This document shows, piece after piece, positions 28,701 through 36,746 of a stretch of 64,000 bases of DNA. The notes below the pieces were generated by a model that was given only the letters and a program-made list of their open reading frames with translations, ran no database searches and was not told the DNA's origin. Made by a program: the position numbers and the translations under genes. The stretch is from Alkalimarinus sediminis (GTDB lineage Bacteria; Pseudomonadota; Gammaproteobacteria; Pseudomonadales; Oleiphilaceae): contig NZ_CP101527.1 in the NCBI RefSeq assembly GCF_026427595.1, forward strand, positions 2,761,501 to 2,825,500. Direction: 5' to 3'. How positions within the stretch are numbered: position 1 is the stretch's first letter; every line of letters begins with the position of its first letter.

Positions 28701-28927
28701 TGGTAGAGCAAGCATCTGCGGCAAGTGAAGCGATGTCTGAACAAGCCTCTGGAATGAATCGACTTATTGGTTTCTTCAAAGTAGGAGCGTTTACTGCTAG
28801 CGAATCGAGTCAGCCTAGCCCCAGCCCCGAGCCCATTATGACCTACCAGCCTCAAACTAATAATAGTCAAGCTGGCGGTGGGAATGCAGCATCATTTTCT
28901 AATGATGATGACTGGGAAGACTTTTAA
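25751..28927 (+). CDS. Large PAS-containing methyl-accepting chemotaxis protein
   Basis: The order in 1058 residues is: N-terminal cytosolic Aer-like PAS (about 12-120), TM1 (168-186), a helical sensor region (200-460) with [13 protein letters not shown] resembling nitrate/nitrite-sensing NIT domains, TM2 (463-485), HAMP (487-540), a second PAS (about 553-660), a HAMP-like linker, and the MCP signalling domain with the hairpin [20 protein letters not shown] near residue 865. The protein ends in DWEDF, a match to the xWxxF pentapeptide that docks CheR/CheB. Having both cytosolic PAS and extracytoplasmic sensing is unusual. The signals sensed are unknown. A strong terminator follows. Confidence 0.93.
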   Translation: MKINMPVTDNEVNFAEKDTLVSTTDLKGIITYVNQEFIAVSGFTEEELIGKNHNMVRHPDIPPEAFQDLWDTLKEGKPWVQVLKNRCKNGDFYWVKANVTPVWKDGNIVEYMSVRAKPTREEIAAAEAAMKQIKDGKLRLKNGNLIKPGVASLFSKFGNIKLTHQFATLGLVFAFLVAVIVAQLSIQKENVDFSSKELLGVEYVKPLRGLLELVPQHRGMTNALLNGDDSFERKIQERRVDIDQAFTTLFEVDNRLGESLDATSDLNKLYDEWKSLKSLSSSLTASQSFARHTEFIDDILQLIIHVGDTSHLILDPELDSFYSMDLVINRLPQLIEFMGQARGLGAGIAAQGGEPTFAQQTRLTELLIALNLSHKAMLTSYHSGADASQEVSKTLGSQESKAEVAIANFISSISSLREGSYRGDAETLFESGTTAINESYALYDQSADLLETLLQRRVDRLSLTFYTIAALTLLSILIVSIIGFTVSRTTLRTIKNSLSNLASISNGDYKRTLTMVGDNELSSLTRAITSMRIKIGFDVEDATKKAAASTRIKEALDNVSANVMVADNNRNIIYMNGAVIETLKNAESDIQKDLPDFNVDKLMGTSIDSFHKNPDHQARLLETLTSTYEASLLIGGRSMDLSVNPIRNEENVRLGTVVEWTDRTLEVAIEKEIDAIVESASQGDLSKRISIDDKDGFFKKLSIGLNELLESSSSFVSDIGQLFAQLAEGDLTKSIEKDYDGDFQRIKDDANGTISKLTEIITQIREAANTVHTAANEIAQGNTDLSQRTEEQASSLEETASSMEEITATVKQSSDNAGEANRLASEAKTKAQQGGETVQEAVEAMKEILTSSNRINDIIGVIDEIAFQTNLLALNAAVEAARAGEQGRGFAVVAGEVRNLSQRSADAAKEIKDLIRDSVVKVETGSNLVNESGDTLGAIVNAVDRVASTINEVNIAAAEQTSGIEQINQAVAQMDEMTQQNAALVEQASAASEAMSEQASGMNRLIGFFKVGAFTASESSQPSPSPEPIMTYQPQTNNSQAGGGNAASFSNDDDWEDF

Positions 28928-28960
28928 CCCATACGGTGAATATTTAACTCTTCACCATCG

Positions 28961-28992
28961 AAAAGGGGCTGCATTAACGCAGCCCCTTTTTT
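28961..28992. terminator. Bidirectional rho-independent terminator (chemoreceptor / thyA)
   Basis: The perfect 12 bp inverted repeat AAAAGGGGCTGC / GCAGCCCCTTTT around the loop ATTAAC gives a GC-rich stem with a T-run on both strands. It lies between the convergent chemoreceptor and thyA stops and can end both transcripts. Confidence 0.92.
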
Positions 28993-29014
28993 GTTCTAGC
29001 AACTTCAGGTCAAC

Positions 29015-29854
29015 CTAAACCGCGATAGGTGCTCTGATTAATCCATCCGGGTCATAACCTTGTACATCGAAGTCTTCATATTTGTAGTCAAATATCGAGT
29101 CCGGCTTACGTTTAATCACTAACGTGGGGCGCTCTCGAGGCTCTCTCGCTAACTGCTTAAATACAATGTCATCATTCAGATGGTTCTGGTAGAGGTGACA
29201 GTCACCAAAGGTGTGAATAAACTCACCTACTCCAAGCCCACATTGTTGAGCAATCATATGCGTCAACAACGCATAACTGGCAATATTAAAAGGCACCCCT
29301 AAAAACAAATCGGCACTACGTTGATAAAGCTGACAAGATAACTTGCCGTCTAATACATAAAACTGAAACAGACAGTGACAAGGTGCCAGTGCCATTCTAC
29401 CTTGCTCCACATTAGCTTGCGGGCCAATTGATTCATCCGGCAGTTCAGCAGGGTTCCAAGCAGAAACAATAAGGCGCCTGGAATCGGGTTTCGACTTAAT
29501 CTGCTCTATCACTTCGGTAATCTGATCCACCGTATCACCGTTTGGCGCAACCCAACTACGCCACTGTTTACCATATATGGGGCCAAGATCACCCTCTTCC
29601 GTTGCCCAGGCATCCCAAATAGAGACTCCTCGCTCTTTCAACCAATTGTTATCGGTCGACCCTTTTAGAAACCAGAGCAACTCATAAATCACACTCTTTA
29701 AGTGTATCTTCTTGGTGGTGACTAACGGAAAGCCTTTCGATAGATCAAACCGAATCTGCCTACCAAAAACAGAGCGAGTGCCTACTCCAGTCCTGTCACC
29801 TTTATCAGTTCCGTTGTCCACCACATCCTGCATTAAATCCAAATACGCTTTCAT
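29015..29854 (-). CDS. thyA: Thymidylate synthase
   Basis: ThyA methylates dUMP to dTMP using methylene-tetrahydrofolate. The catalytic Cys is C159 in [24 protein letters not shown], the GKQWRSW block and [11 protein letters not shown] are conserved, as is the C-terminal APIAV. At 279 residues it is 15 longer than Escherichia coli ThyA, mainly through the [17 protein letters not shown] insert before the active-site loop, a known proteobacterial variant. It starts 31 nt after lgt. Confidence 0.97.
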   Translation of the reverse strand: MKAYLDLMQDVVDNGTDKGDRTGVGTRSVFGRQIRFDLSKGFPLVTTKKIHLKSVIYELLWFLKGSTDNNWLKERGVSIWDAWATEEGDLGPIYGKQWRSWVAPNGDTVDQITEVIEQIKSKPDSRRLIVSAWNPAELPDESIGPQANVEQGRMALAPCHCLFQFYVLDGKLSCQLYQRSADLFLGVPFNIASYALLTHMIAQQCGLGVGEFIHTFGDCHLYQNHLNDDIVFKQLAREPRERPTLVIKRKPDSIFDYKYEDFDVQGYDPDGLIRAPIAV

Positions 29855-29885
29855 CGATCACTACCTATCAACTGTGTCTTAATAC

Positions 29886-30701
29886 TTATGATTTTTCGGT
29901 TGCAGAGGCATCTGCAATACTGTTCATTTTATAAGCCCAAACCATCATTCCGATGCCGACAATTACCATAGGTAGTGATAATACCTGCCCCATGGTGAGC
30001 CAATCCCAGGCCAAGTAACCTAAATGCGCATCTGGCTGACGGAAGAATTCAACCACTATACGAAACGCCCCATAGCAGAGTAGGAATAACCCAGAGATCG
30101 CCATTTTAGGCCGCTGTCGAGACGAAAACCACCATAACACGGCGAATAATGCTACGCCTTCAAGTGCAAATTGGTATAGCTGAGACGGGTGCCTGAGCAG
30201 TTGTTCTGGGTCGCGAGGAAATACCATCGCCCATGCAACATCTGTTTGCCGCCCCCATAATTCACCGCCAATGAAGTTGCCTAACCGCCCCATACCTAAG
30301 CCAACAGGAACAAGCGGAGCAACAAAATCAGAAATTTCAAAAAAGGTGCGACCAAGCTGACGACCAAACCAAAACATCGCCAAGATAACGCCTAGTAGGC
30401 CGCCATGAAAAGACATTCCGCCCTCCCAAACCATAAAGAGCCACAATGGGTCATCTAAGAAACGATCAAAGTTATAAAAGAAAACATAACCAAAACGCCC
30501 ACCTAAAACGACCCCCATCGCACAGTAGAAGATCAGGTCACCCATCTGCTCAGGTTTTATTGGTGACCAAGGCTTTGCCGCTCGCTTAGTACCTAAGAAC
30601 CATGCCGTTGCAAAGCCAATCAGATACATCAACCCATACCAGTGAACCTTTAGGGGGCCAATAGAGATGGCTACAGGGTCAATTTGAGGGTATTTCAACA
30701 T
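29886..30701 (-). CDS. lgt: Prolipoprotein diacylglyceryl transferase
   Basis: Lgt attaches diacylglycerol from phosphatidylglycerol to the lipobox Cys of prolipoproteins in the inner membrane. The 271-residue multi-pass protein carries the Lgt signature [16 protein letters not shown], the [13 protein letters not shown] block and the N-terminal [12 protein letters not shown]. It forms the widespread lgt-thyA pair and lies 64 nt downstream of the TauE-type permease gene. RlpA in this window is a likely client. Confidence 0.97.
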   Translation of the reverse strand: MLKYPQIDPVAISIGPLKVHWYGLMYLIGFATAWFLGTKRAAKPWSPIKPEQMGDLIFYCAMGVVLGGRFGYVFFYNFDRFLDDPLWLFMVWEGGMSFHGGLLGVILAMFWFGRQLGRTFFEISDFVAPLVPVGLGMGRLGNFIGGELWGRQTDVAWAMVFPRDPEQLLRHPSQLYQFALEGVALFAVLWWFSSRQRPKMAISGLFLLCYGAFRIVVEFFRQPDAHLGYLAWDWLTMGQVLSLPMVIVGIGMMVWAYKMNSIADASATEKS

Positions 30702-30765
30702 TCACAGGTTCCTTTTCCGCTACTTAATATAGCTACATTCAAAATATTAGGTTTACCGCCAACCG

Positions 30766-31551
30766 CTATGCTAGCAAAAATCTCATGCCGACTAACAACA
30801 ATAGCACGGCAAAAATCCGCTTTAGCTTTTCAGGGGACAGCCTATGGGCCAACTTAGCCCCTGCACGGGCAAAATAAACACTCGTTATCACAATTCCGAC
30901 AAAAGCGGGTAGATAGATAAAACCTGCACTCCACTCGGGCAGCGCAGGGTCCCCCCACCCTTTGTATATATTGGTCAGTGCCGCAGACACCGCTATGGGC
31001 AGGCCGCAGGCCGCTGAGGTACCGACTGCTTGCTGCATTCGCACATTACACCAAGACAAAAATGGTACAGACAATGACCCCCCACCAATACCAAAAATAG
31101 CGGATGCCCAACCGATGCCTGCCCCCACACCGACTAAGCCTCCATCTCCAGGAATGCTGCGAGAGGGTTTGGGTTTTAGCCCCAAGCCCATTTGAGCCGC
31201 CATTAAAATGGCAAACACACCAATAATTTTTTGCAACACAGGGCCACTCAATTCAGCAGCCGTAAACACCCCTAATATTGCCCCTAAAACAATCCCGATA
31301 GCCATGGGCTTAAACAGCTCCCATCGCACACCGCCTTTTTCTTGGTGTGTTTTTACAGAGCTTAAAGAGGTAAATACAATGGTCGCAAGTGACGTACCAA
31401 CCGCCATATGCGTTAATACATCTGGTGAAATACCCTGATAAGAAAAACTAAACACCAGAACTGGCACAATAATTAAGCCACCTCCAATGCCAAATAACCC
31501 TGCAAGTAAACCTGCAATTGCGCCTAGTCCTAAATAAAGTATAAGAACCAT
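30766..31551 (-). CDS. TauE/SafE-family membrane transporter
   Basis: The 261 residues form about eight hydrophobic segments arranged as two similar halves, each with a glycine-rich entry: GLLAGLFGIGGGLIIVPVLV near the N terminus and GWASAIFGIGGGSLSVPFL in the middle. That pair is diagnostic for the TauE/SafE (DUF81) family, which exports sulfite, sulfoacetate or related organic anions. No substrate can be inferred here. It precedes lgt and thyA on the same strand and faces the NRDE gene divergently. Confidence 0.92.
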   Translation of the reverse strand: MVLILYLGLGAIAGLLAGLFGIGGGLIIVPVLVFSFSYQGISPDVLTHMAVGTSLATIVFTSLSSVKTHQEKGGVRWELFKPMAIGIVLGAILGVFTAAELSGPVLQKIIGVFAILMAAQMGLGLKPKPSRSIPGDGGLVGVGAGIGWASAIFGIGGGSLSVPFLSWCNVRMQQAVGTSAACGLPIAVSAALTNIYKGWGDPALPEWSAGFIYLPAFVGIVITSVYFARAGAKLAHRLSPEKLKRIFAVLLLLVGMRFLLA

Positions 31552-31703
31552 GTAAAAGATTAACCCTGATTAGCGTATATCGACGGAGCGTCAGTCAAAA
31601 CTAGCTGCCTAGCCCCCTGCTTTAAGAAAGAGTGATATGATACACAGAATATGGTCTCGGTGGTAAGCTGACCTGAAGATTTATGAGATTTGAGTAACCC
31701 GTT

Positions 31704-32471
31704 ATGTGCCTTATTTTATTCGCTTGGTCTCCTGACGATAAAGACCAATTAGTCGTGGCAGCCAATAGGGATGAATTCTACGACCGCCCAAGCCAGTATG
31801 CTCACGTTTGGCAGAGCAACGACCAGATATTTGCCGGCAAAGATTTGCAACAGCACGGCACTTGGCTTGGTATCACAAAAGCCGGCCGATTTGCGGCTGT
31901 CACCAACTTTCGCAAGCCTGACCGTCACCAGTACCCTCAATCAAGGGGCGCATTAACCACTGAGTTTCTAAATAGTCACTGCAGTCCAGAACAGTATTTG
32001 CAGCAGGTACAAAACGAGCAAAACCAATATGCAGGCTTTAATTTGCTCGTTGGTGATCGCTCCTCTCTTTATTATTACTCCAACCGAAGCACCGACCAAC
32101 CCAAGCAACTCACACCAGGGGTATACGGCCTTAGCAACCACCTACTCAACACCCCTTGGCCAAAAGTGACTATCGGTGTAACCGCTTTCAGTCGTATCAT
32201 CAGCAACAAGGTCAACTCATTTGCAGAACAAGAGACGCAGTTGCTTAACCTGCTTCAGAGTGATGATCTAGCAGATGAATCCCTACTGCCCGACACAGGT
32301 GTCGGAATAGCCCTTGAGAAGATGCTATCACCGTTGTTTATCGCAAGCCCTAACTATGGTACTCGAGCGAGCTCTATTGTTCGAATTCAGGCAGATGGCA
32401 AGATTAACTTTACGGAACAAAACTATTCATCAGGAGGAAAAACAGACAAGAAAGTCGTTTATTCGAGTTAA
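31704..32471 (+). CDS. NRDE (TANGO2) family protein
   Basis: This 255-residue protein starts with MCLILFAW and the family motif ANRDEFYDRPS (about 20-30), followed by GxDLxxxGTWLGI (about 51-62) and TNFR. The N-terminal Cys2 exposed after Met removal resembles Ntn-type enzymes. Animal TANGO2 has been linked to heme and lipid handling; bacterial members are uncharacterised. It is a single gene ending at a stem-loop that faces the PilZ gene. Confidence 0.93.
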   Translation: MCLILFAWSPDDKDQLVVAANRDEFYDRPSQYAHVWQSNDQIFAGKDLQQHGTWLGITKAGRFAAVTNFRKPDRHQYPQSRGALTTEFLNSHCSPEQYLQQVQNEQNQYAGFNLLVGDRSSLYYYSNRSTDQPKQLTPGVYGLSNHLLNTPWPKVTIGVTAFSRIISNKVNSFAEQETQLLNLLQSDDLADESLLPDTGVGIALEKMLSPLFIASPNYGTRASSIVRIQADGKINFTEQNYSSGGKTDKKVVYSS

Positions 32472-32496
32472 CCTATCAACTTACTCTGTTGATAGG
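32472..32496. terminator. Stem-loop between NRDE and PilZ genes
   Basis: A perfect 9 bp stem, CCTATCAAC / GTTGATAGG, with loop TTACTCT starts at the base after the NRDE stop codon, in the convergent gap. No T-run follows, so termination is only suggested. Confidence 0.42.
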
Positions 32497-32554
32497 CCTT
32501 CATTGCTTTGCGCTTAACTAAATATAGTTTGCCAAGCTCACTACTGGGTAATGT

Positions 32555-33136
32555 CTATTTTTGCCTTGCTTCTCGGCGCTCCTTGAGCTGCAGGGTCTGC
32601 CGCTTAATCACATGCTGAACCAATACTTCTTGCTCATTGGTGGTGATATCAACAAAGTCAGCTCGAATCATATAGGCATCTTCTCCAATAGGTTCAGGAA
32701 GCGGCTCACTACTTATGACCGCTGCTGCCAATTTGAGGCAAACGTTAGAAGGGAATAATGTGAGGTCTAGTAGAATCTTGTCGTTAGGTCTTAGTTGTTC
32801 ATGAGATGGAAAAGCAATTCCACAAGCACTTATATTGACCTGCTGTGATCGTTTCTGCTGCTCACTCTCAGGCTGTGAAATGGACTCATCTAAAGACAGA
32901 ACTAAGTTTATTTTACGATTAAAAAGCTCCAGCAACTCGTGCACCTGAGGCTGAACGGAGCGCAAGGTCTCTAGCGAAGCAGAAATCTGATTTTCGAGCT
33001 GAACAATTAATGCAGCCGGGGAGTTTATGCCAACACCGGTTGCGGCTCCCTCTTCCTCAGATAGCAGTCGATAGCTAATCGCTACCTGATCCACAATTCT
33101 AAAATATCGTCTTCGCTCTTGATTGCTATCATGCAT
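32555..33136 (-). CDS. PilZ-domain c-di-GMP receptor with helical insert, linked to stator genes
   Basis: The 193 residues contain both c-di-GMP motifs of PilZ: RxxxR at R9-R13 (RRYFR) and NxSxxG at N101-G106 (NISACG). They are normally 20-30 residues apart. Here about 87 residues separate them, and the insert (around 40-95) is predicted helical, with heptad-like leucines, so it could oligomerise. The beta-barrel continues with DLTLFPSNVCLKLAAAVI. The gene follows pomB by 73 nt on the same strand, so a role in controlling the flagellar motor in response to c-di-GMP is reasonable but inferred. Confidence 0.85.
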   Translation of the reverse strand: MHDSNQERRRYFRIVDQVAISYRLLSEEEGAATGVGINSPAALIVQLENQISASLETLRSVQPQVHELLELFNRKINLVLSLDESISQPESEQQKRSQQVNISACGIAFPSHEQLRPNDKILLDLTLFPSNVCLKLAAAVISSEPLPEPIGEDAYMIRADFVDITTNEQEVLVQHVIKRQTLQLKERREARQK

Positions 33137-33209
33137 GTTGTATCGCCGTCTTATTTTGTGACCTTAAATCTTTACTACACCAACAAGCATCGAGTCGCTC
33201 AATGCTCTG

Positions 33210-34202
33210 TTAAAAAATCTCATCAGGGTCTAGCTCTTCGAACCCATCAAACTCATCACCCTGGAAGCTGCCTGCATCAAGCTCTCGAGCTTTACGAATA
33301 TTTTCTTTGAGCTCTGGATCAGCAGGTTCCTGTAGAATAATCTCTACCCGCCGATTTCGCGCTCTCCCCTCAGGGGTGTCATTGGGCACCAACGGCTTGG
33401 TATCAGCCATTCCGGTAACCGTAAAGCGGCTTTGATCTAGCGCACCATCATCAAATAAACCATGTGCAACTTCCAGCGCACGAGCCACAGACAAATCCCA
33501 ATTCGAAGGGAATTGAGCCGTATTAATCGGGATATTATCGGTATGCCCTTCGACAGAAATATTCCCCTCTATGTCACGCAGAAGTTCAATCAGCTTATCG
33601 AGAACAGGAAAAAACTCCGTCTGCAGTCGTGCAGAGCCTGACGCAAAAGAGCCTTTTTCTTGCACCCTGATAACAATCTTTCGTCCTCGGGTTTCGATTT
33701 CGACCATGTTGCTACGAATCTCACTTTCAAGCTTCGCAGCCATATCCATGGCATTACTTTCAGTCTGCTCGACTAACTCTTGCAGCTTTTGTATGACGAC
33801 TTCATTAATGGCCTGCTTTTCACCCTGAGCGTCAGAGCACTGGTCTTCTACTGCTTTTTCGACCTCGGCTTCACAGAGCACTTCAAGTGTCGACTGGTCA
33901 GGGTCAGTGGTATGCTGCATGACGACCTGGAGAGGCGAAGGATCTGGTTTACCAGGCGAAAACTCTTGCGCAATAATGCTCGTACCCTTAGGGATATCAT
34001 TAGCATCTATCTGATTCTGAACACCAAAAGCCTCCCTCATAGAACCCGCCAGACGTTTAAACTTTAGAACATCCATTTCGGAAAAAGAGAGCAGTAGTAC
34101 AAAAAAACACATTAGTAGCGACATTAAATCTGCAAATGTCGCTAACCACGCAGGAAGACCGACGGGACATTCGGGGCAATCCTGTTCTTCTTCATCACTC
34201 AT
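33210..34202 (-). CDS. pomB: Sodium-driven flagellar stator protein PomB (MotB family)
   Basis: In 330 residues, one transmembrane segment (about 19-41) holds the ion-binding Asp D25 in TFADLMSLLMCFFVLLLSF. The following region (SEMDVLKFKRLAGSMREAFGVQN, IPKGTSIIAQEF) closely resembles Vibrio PomB rather than Escherichia coli MotB. The C-terminal OmpA-like peptidoglycan-binding domain contains VEGHTDNIP and the RNRRVEI motif. With PomA it forms the Na+-driven torque unit. It lies 89 nt downstream of pomA. Confidence 0.94.
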   Translation of the reverse strand: MSDEEEQDCPECPVGLPAWLATFADLMSLLMCFFVLLLSFSEMDVLKFKRLAGSMREAFGVQNQIDANDIPKGTSIIAQEFSPGKPDPSPLQVVMQHTTDPDQSTLEVLCEAEVEKAVEDQCSDAQGEKQAINEVVIQKLQELVEQTESNAMDMAAKLESEIRSNMVEIETRGRKIVIRVQEKGSFASGSARLQTEFFPVLDKLIELLRDIEGNISVEGHTDNIPINTAQFPSNWDLSVARALEVAHGLFDDGALDQSRFTVTGMADTKPLVPNDTPEGRARNRRVEIILQEPADPELKENIRKARELDAGSFQGDEFDGFEELDPDEIF

Positions 34203-34291
34203 TCAAACATTCACTCATAAAACTCTGTTTCTCTCGAGGCTAACATATACCAAGGTAAAGAGGGTCAGCCTTAACAACCATGCAGTGCTAT

Positions 34292-35056
34292 CTAACCGTC
34301 AGCATCAGCAGAAGCACGTTTGCTTTCAGGTAAGTAGGTTCTTAACATCTGCTCAATAACACGAGGATTTTGTCCTGCCTGAATAGCGAGTAGAGCGTCG
34401 ATAATCATGGTTTTTAATAACTGCTCTTCTGCCATTCTTATCTTCAGCTTGTCTGCAATTGGGAGCGCAATCATGTTACCCACCATCGCACCATAGAGCG
34501 TTGTTAACAATGCAACCGCCATCGATGGGCCAATTGATTTAGGGTCATCCATATTAGATAGCATCGCCACAAGCCCGACCAAGGTTCCGATCATTCCCAT
34601 TGCAGGCGCTACATCACCAATCGCCATAAATACACTATTTCCCTGACTGTGCCGCTCTACTGCCAGATTTTTGTCTTTTGTTAACAGTGATTTAACAACG
34701 TCAGCGTCATGGCCATCGACTAAAAGCTGTATGCCTTTCGCTAAAAAGTCATTACTAATTTCTTTCCCTTCTAATGACAGTAGCCCTCCTTTACGAGCAG
34801 CATCAGCCATTTCTACAATTTGTTCAATCAGCTCTTCAGGCTTATCCATTTTAAACATAAATGCTTTAGCGGCGACTTTACCTGCCCCTAAAAACTGCCC
34901 TAATGTAAACTTCATTAGCGCAACAAATATGGTTCCTACGATTACAATCAAGAACGACGGTGTATCGACAAACATCCCGACACCACCACCGAGCACCATC
35001 GCCATTATGACGATACCAAAGCCACCGATTAAGCCTATGAGGCTTGCTAAATCCAC
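34292..35056 (-). CDS. pomA: Sodium-driven flagellar stator protein PomA (MotA family)
   Basis: The 254-residue inner-membrane protein has four hydrophobic segments. The large cytosolic loop (about 55-140) is rich in charged residues and interacts with FliG in the family. VAPAMGMIGTLVGLVAML and the final GAMVGNMIALPIADKL segment carry the conserved channel prolines. The sequence follows PomA rather than MotA. It starts a minus-strand pomA-pomB-PilZ series and is divergent from xseB, the same neighbourhood as in Vibrio. Confidence 0.95.
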   Translation of the reverse strand: MDLASLIGLIGGFGIVIMAMVLGGGVGMFVDTPSFLIVIVGTIFVALMKFTLGQFLGAGKVAAKAFMFKMDKPEELIEQIVEMADAARKGGLLSLEGKEISNDFLAKGIQLLVDGHDADVVKSLLTKDKNLAVERHSQGNSVFMAIGDVAPAMGMIGTLVGLVAMLSNMDDPKSIGPSMAVALLTTLYGAMVGNMIALPIADKLKIRMAEEQLLKTMIIDALLAIQAGQNPRVIEQMLRTYLPESKRASADADG

Positions 35057-35371
35057 CCTTTACTCCCCACCTTGCTTTTTATAATCACACTCAGTAAACC
35101 TATACTTGGGCCACGTAAATACTATAACCCTCTCCCACTCTTTTGAAAAAGTCAGCTCTACTTCTCGCTATTGCACACGAAGCTACAAGGTTGAAGAAAA
35201 GTGATTTCGATTATTATGGGTCTGGTATAATGCAATCCACTCTATTATTGTAGCTATAATTTTTCAAAATTCATGAATAATTTTAATAATATATGTTAGC
35301 TTAATTATTTATAGTCGTAGCACCCCATCGACATTTAACGATTTAAAACAGGTCAACTTATAATAGGTCTA
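35057..35371. other. 315-nt divergent intergenic region pomA / xseB
   Basis: This holds the promoters for pomA-pomB-PilZ (leftward) and xseB-ispA-dxs (rightward). The middle and right parts are AT-rich (35240-35320). Apart from the extended -10 element at 35223-35231, I see no hairpin, small ORF or repeat, and no obvious sigma-28 or sigma-54 flagellar promoter on the pomA side. Confidence 0.6.
35203..35231 (+). promoter_or_regulatory. Probable sigma-70 promoter of xseB-ispA
   Basis: TATAAT at 35226-35231 is preceded by TGG, forming an extended -10 element. The -35 region is weak (TTTCGA or TGATTT around 35202-35210). Transcription would begin near 35238, leaving a leader of about 134 nt before xseB. 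Confidence 0.55.
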
Positions 35372-35641
35372 ATGCAGATGCCTGAAGCAAATAGAACAGC
35401 GCAGAAAAACGAAGAGGCAATTGATTTCGAGCAGTCATTAAGAAGTCTGGAAGAAATTGTTCGAAAAATGGAACAAGGGGAGCTGACGCTAGAAGATTCG
35501 CTAGAAGCGTTCGAAGAGGGCGTACGACTCACTCGAAACTGTCAAACTGCACTGCAAAAAGCAGAGCAGAAAGTTAACATTTTAGTTAAAAACTCCGACG
35601 GTGAGTTTTCACCGGCCGAGTTCAATACCACGAGCGACTAA
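35372..35641 (+). CDS. xseB: Exodeoxyribonuclease VII small subunit
   Basis: XseB is the small helical subunit that, with XseA, forms the single-strand-specific exonuclease VII. In 89 residues it has the family core: [33 protein letters not shown], then [17 protein letters not shown] Met two codons later is an alternative start. It is the first gene of xseB-ispA-dxs, the usual gammaproteobacterial arrangement; the large subunit gene is not in the window. Confidence 0.95.
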   Translation: MQMPEANRTAQKNEEAIDFEQSLRSLEEIVRKMEQGELTLEDSLEAFEEGVRLTRNCQTALQKAEQKVNILVKNSDGEFSPAEFNTTSD

Positions 35642-35699
35642 CTCTTAGACATACCAAAATACGCTTGCAGATAAGAACACTACCGGGCCACAGAGATAA

Positions 35700-36596
35700 A
35701 TGACCAATAACGACATCAATAGCTACTTCAAGCTATGCCAGGAACTCATCGACAACACCTTAAACGACTGGCTTCCAGCAAACGACACAGAGCCCACTAA
35801 ACTGCACTCTGCCATTCGCTATAGCGTTCTTTCGGGAGGCAAAAGGGTTAGGCCTGTTTTAGTCTTTGCCACAGCAGAAGCATTTGGCCTACAAAAAGAG
35901 CAAGCTCTCGCTGCAGCCTGTGCGGTAGAGCTGATTCATGCATACTCACTGATTCATGATGACCTACCTGCAATGGACGATGACGACCTGCGTAGAGGCA
36001 TGCCTACCTGCCACATAAAGTATGGTGAGGCGACAGCTATTTTGGCCGGCGATGCACTGCAGGCAATGGCCTTTGAAATACTCTGTAGCTATGGTGAACA
36101 CTCCGCTATCGCTCGCCTTGAAATGATGAAAACATTGAGCATTGCTAGCGGAAGCCAAGGTATGGTGGGTGGCCAGGCAATTGATCTTGACTCCGTTGGC
36201 CAGCAGCTTTGCTTAGACTCTCTGGAGCGTATGCATAATTTCAAAACAGGTGCACTGATCGAAGCGAGTATTGTGCTAGGGGCACTCAGTGCCACCATTA
36301 CCAACGATGAAGTTTTAACACCTCTCCGACAGTATGCTAAGAACATCGGTTTAGCATTTCAGGTTCAAGACGATATTCTAGATGTGACCAGCGATACCCA
36401 AACCCTGGGTAAAACCCAAGGTGCAGATGAGGCAAGAAACAAGCCCACCTACCCTGCTTTGCTTGGCTTAGAGGGTGCTAAACAAAAAGCAAAAGAGCTT
36501 CACCTTGACTCATTAAAGGCACTGGATCAACTTGGCCAATTTGACACCTTCAGACTAGCTCAGATAAGCGAATTTATTATCAGCCGAGCACGATAA
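35700..36596 (+). CDS. ispA: Farnesyl diphosphate synthase
   Basis: IspA condenses IPP with DMAPP and geranyl-PP to farnesyl-PP, the primer for undecaprenyl and quinone chains. Substrate motifs are GGKRVRP (47-52), the first Asp-rich region DDLPAMDDDD (87-96) and the second QDDILDVTSD (around 222-231). At 298 residues it is normal. It begins 58 nt after xseB and ends at a terminator before dxs. Confidence 0.96.
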   Translation: MTNNDINSYFKLCQELIDNTLNDWLPANDTEPTKLHSAIRYSVLSGGKRVRPVLVFATAEAFGLQKEQALAAACAVELIHAYSLIHDDLPAMDDDDLRRGMPTCHIKYGEATAILAGDALQAMAFEILCSYGEHSAIARLEMMKTLSIASGSQGMVGGQAIDLDSVGQQLCLDSLERMHNFKTGALIEASIVLGALSATITNDEVLTPLRQYAKNIGLAFQVQDDILDVTSDTQTLGKTQGADEARNKPTYPALLGLEGAKQKAKELHLDSLKALDQLGQFDTFRLAQISEFIISRAR

Positions 36597-36617
36597 GTTA
36601 GTTCAAATAGCTACAGT

Positions 36618-36656
36618 GCTGTTTTGATCTGCAATTGAAGCTCAAAACAGCTTTTT
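36618..36656 (+). terminator. Rho-independent terminator after ispA
   Basis: GCTGTTTTGA (36618-36627) pairs perfectly with TCAAAACAGC (36642-36651) and is followed by TTTTT. It lies 22 nt after the ispA stop, so xseB-ispA form a transcript partly separate from dxs. Confidence 0.82.
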
Positions 36657-36680
36657 CGAACTAAAAAAGTGCAAGGCTTT

Positions 36681-36711
36681 ATGTCAATTTGTTGAATATC
36701 CGAGTTATAAT
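36681..36711 (+). promoter_or_regulatory. Probable promoter of dxs
   Basis: A consensus -10 TATAAT lies at 36706-36711, after the ispA terminator and 35 nt before the dxs ATG. The -35 region (ATGTCA around 36681-36686) is poor. Position relative to the terminator supports independent dxs transcription. Confidence 0.55.
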
Positions 36712-36746
36712 GGCGCCTTGTTGTCTCAACGGATTAACATCGCCGG

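Noticed and set aside
28264-28779. 171-residue open frame antisense to the chemoreceptor signalling domain
   Set aside because: The region is strongly coding on the plus strand for the conserved MCP hairpin; the antisense product is Ser/Ala/Thr-rich and resembles no family.
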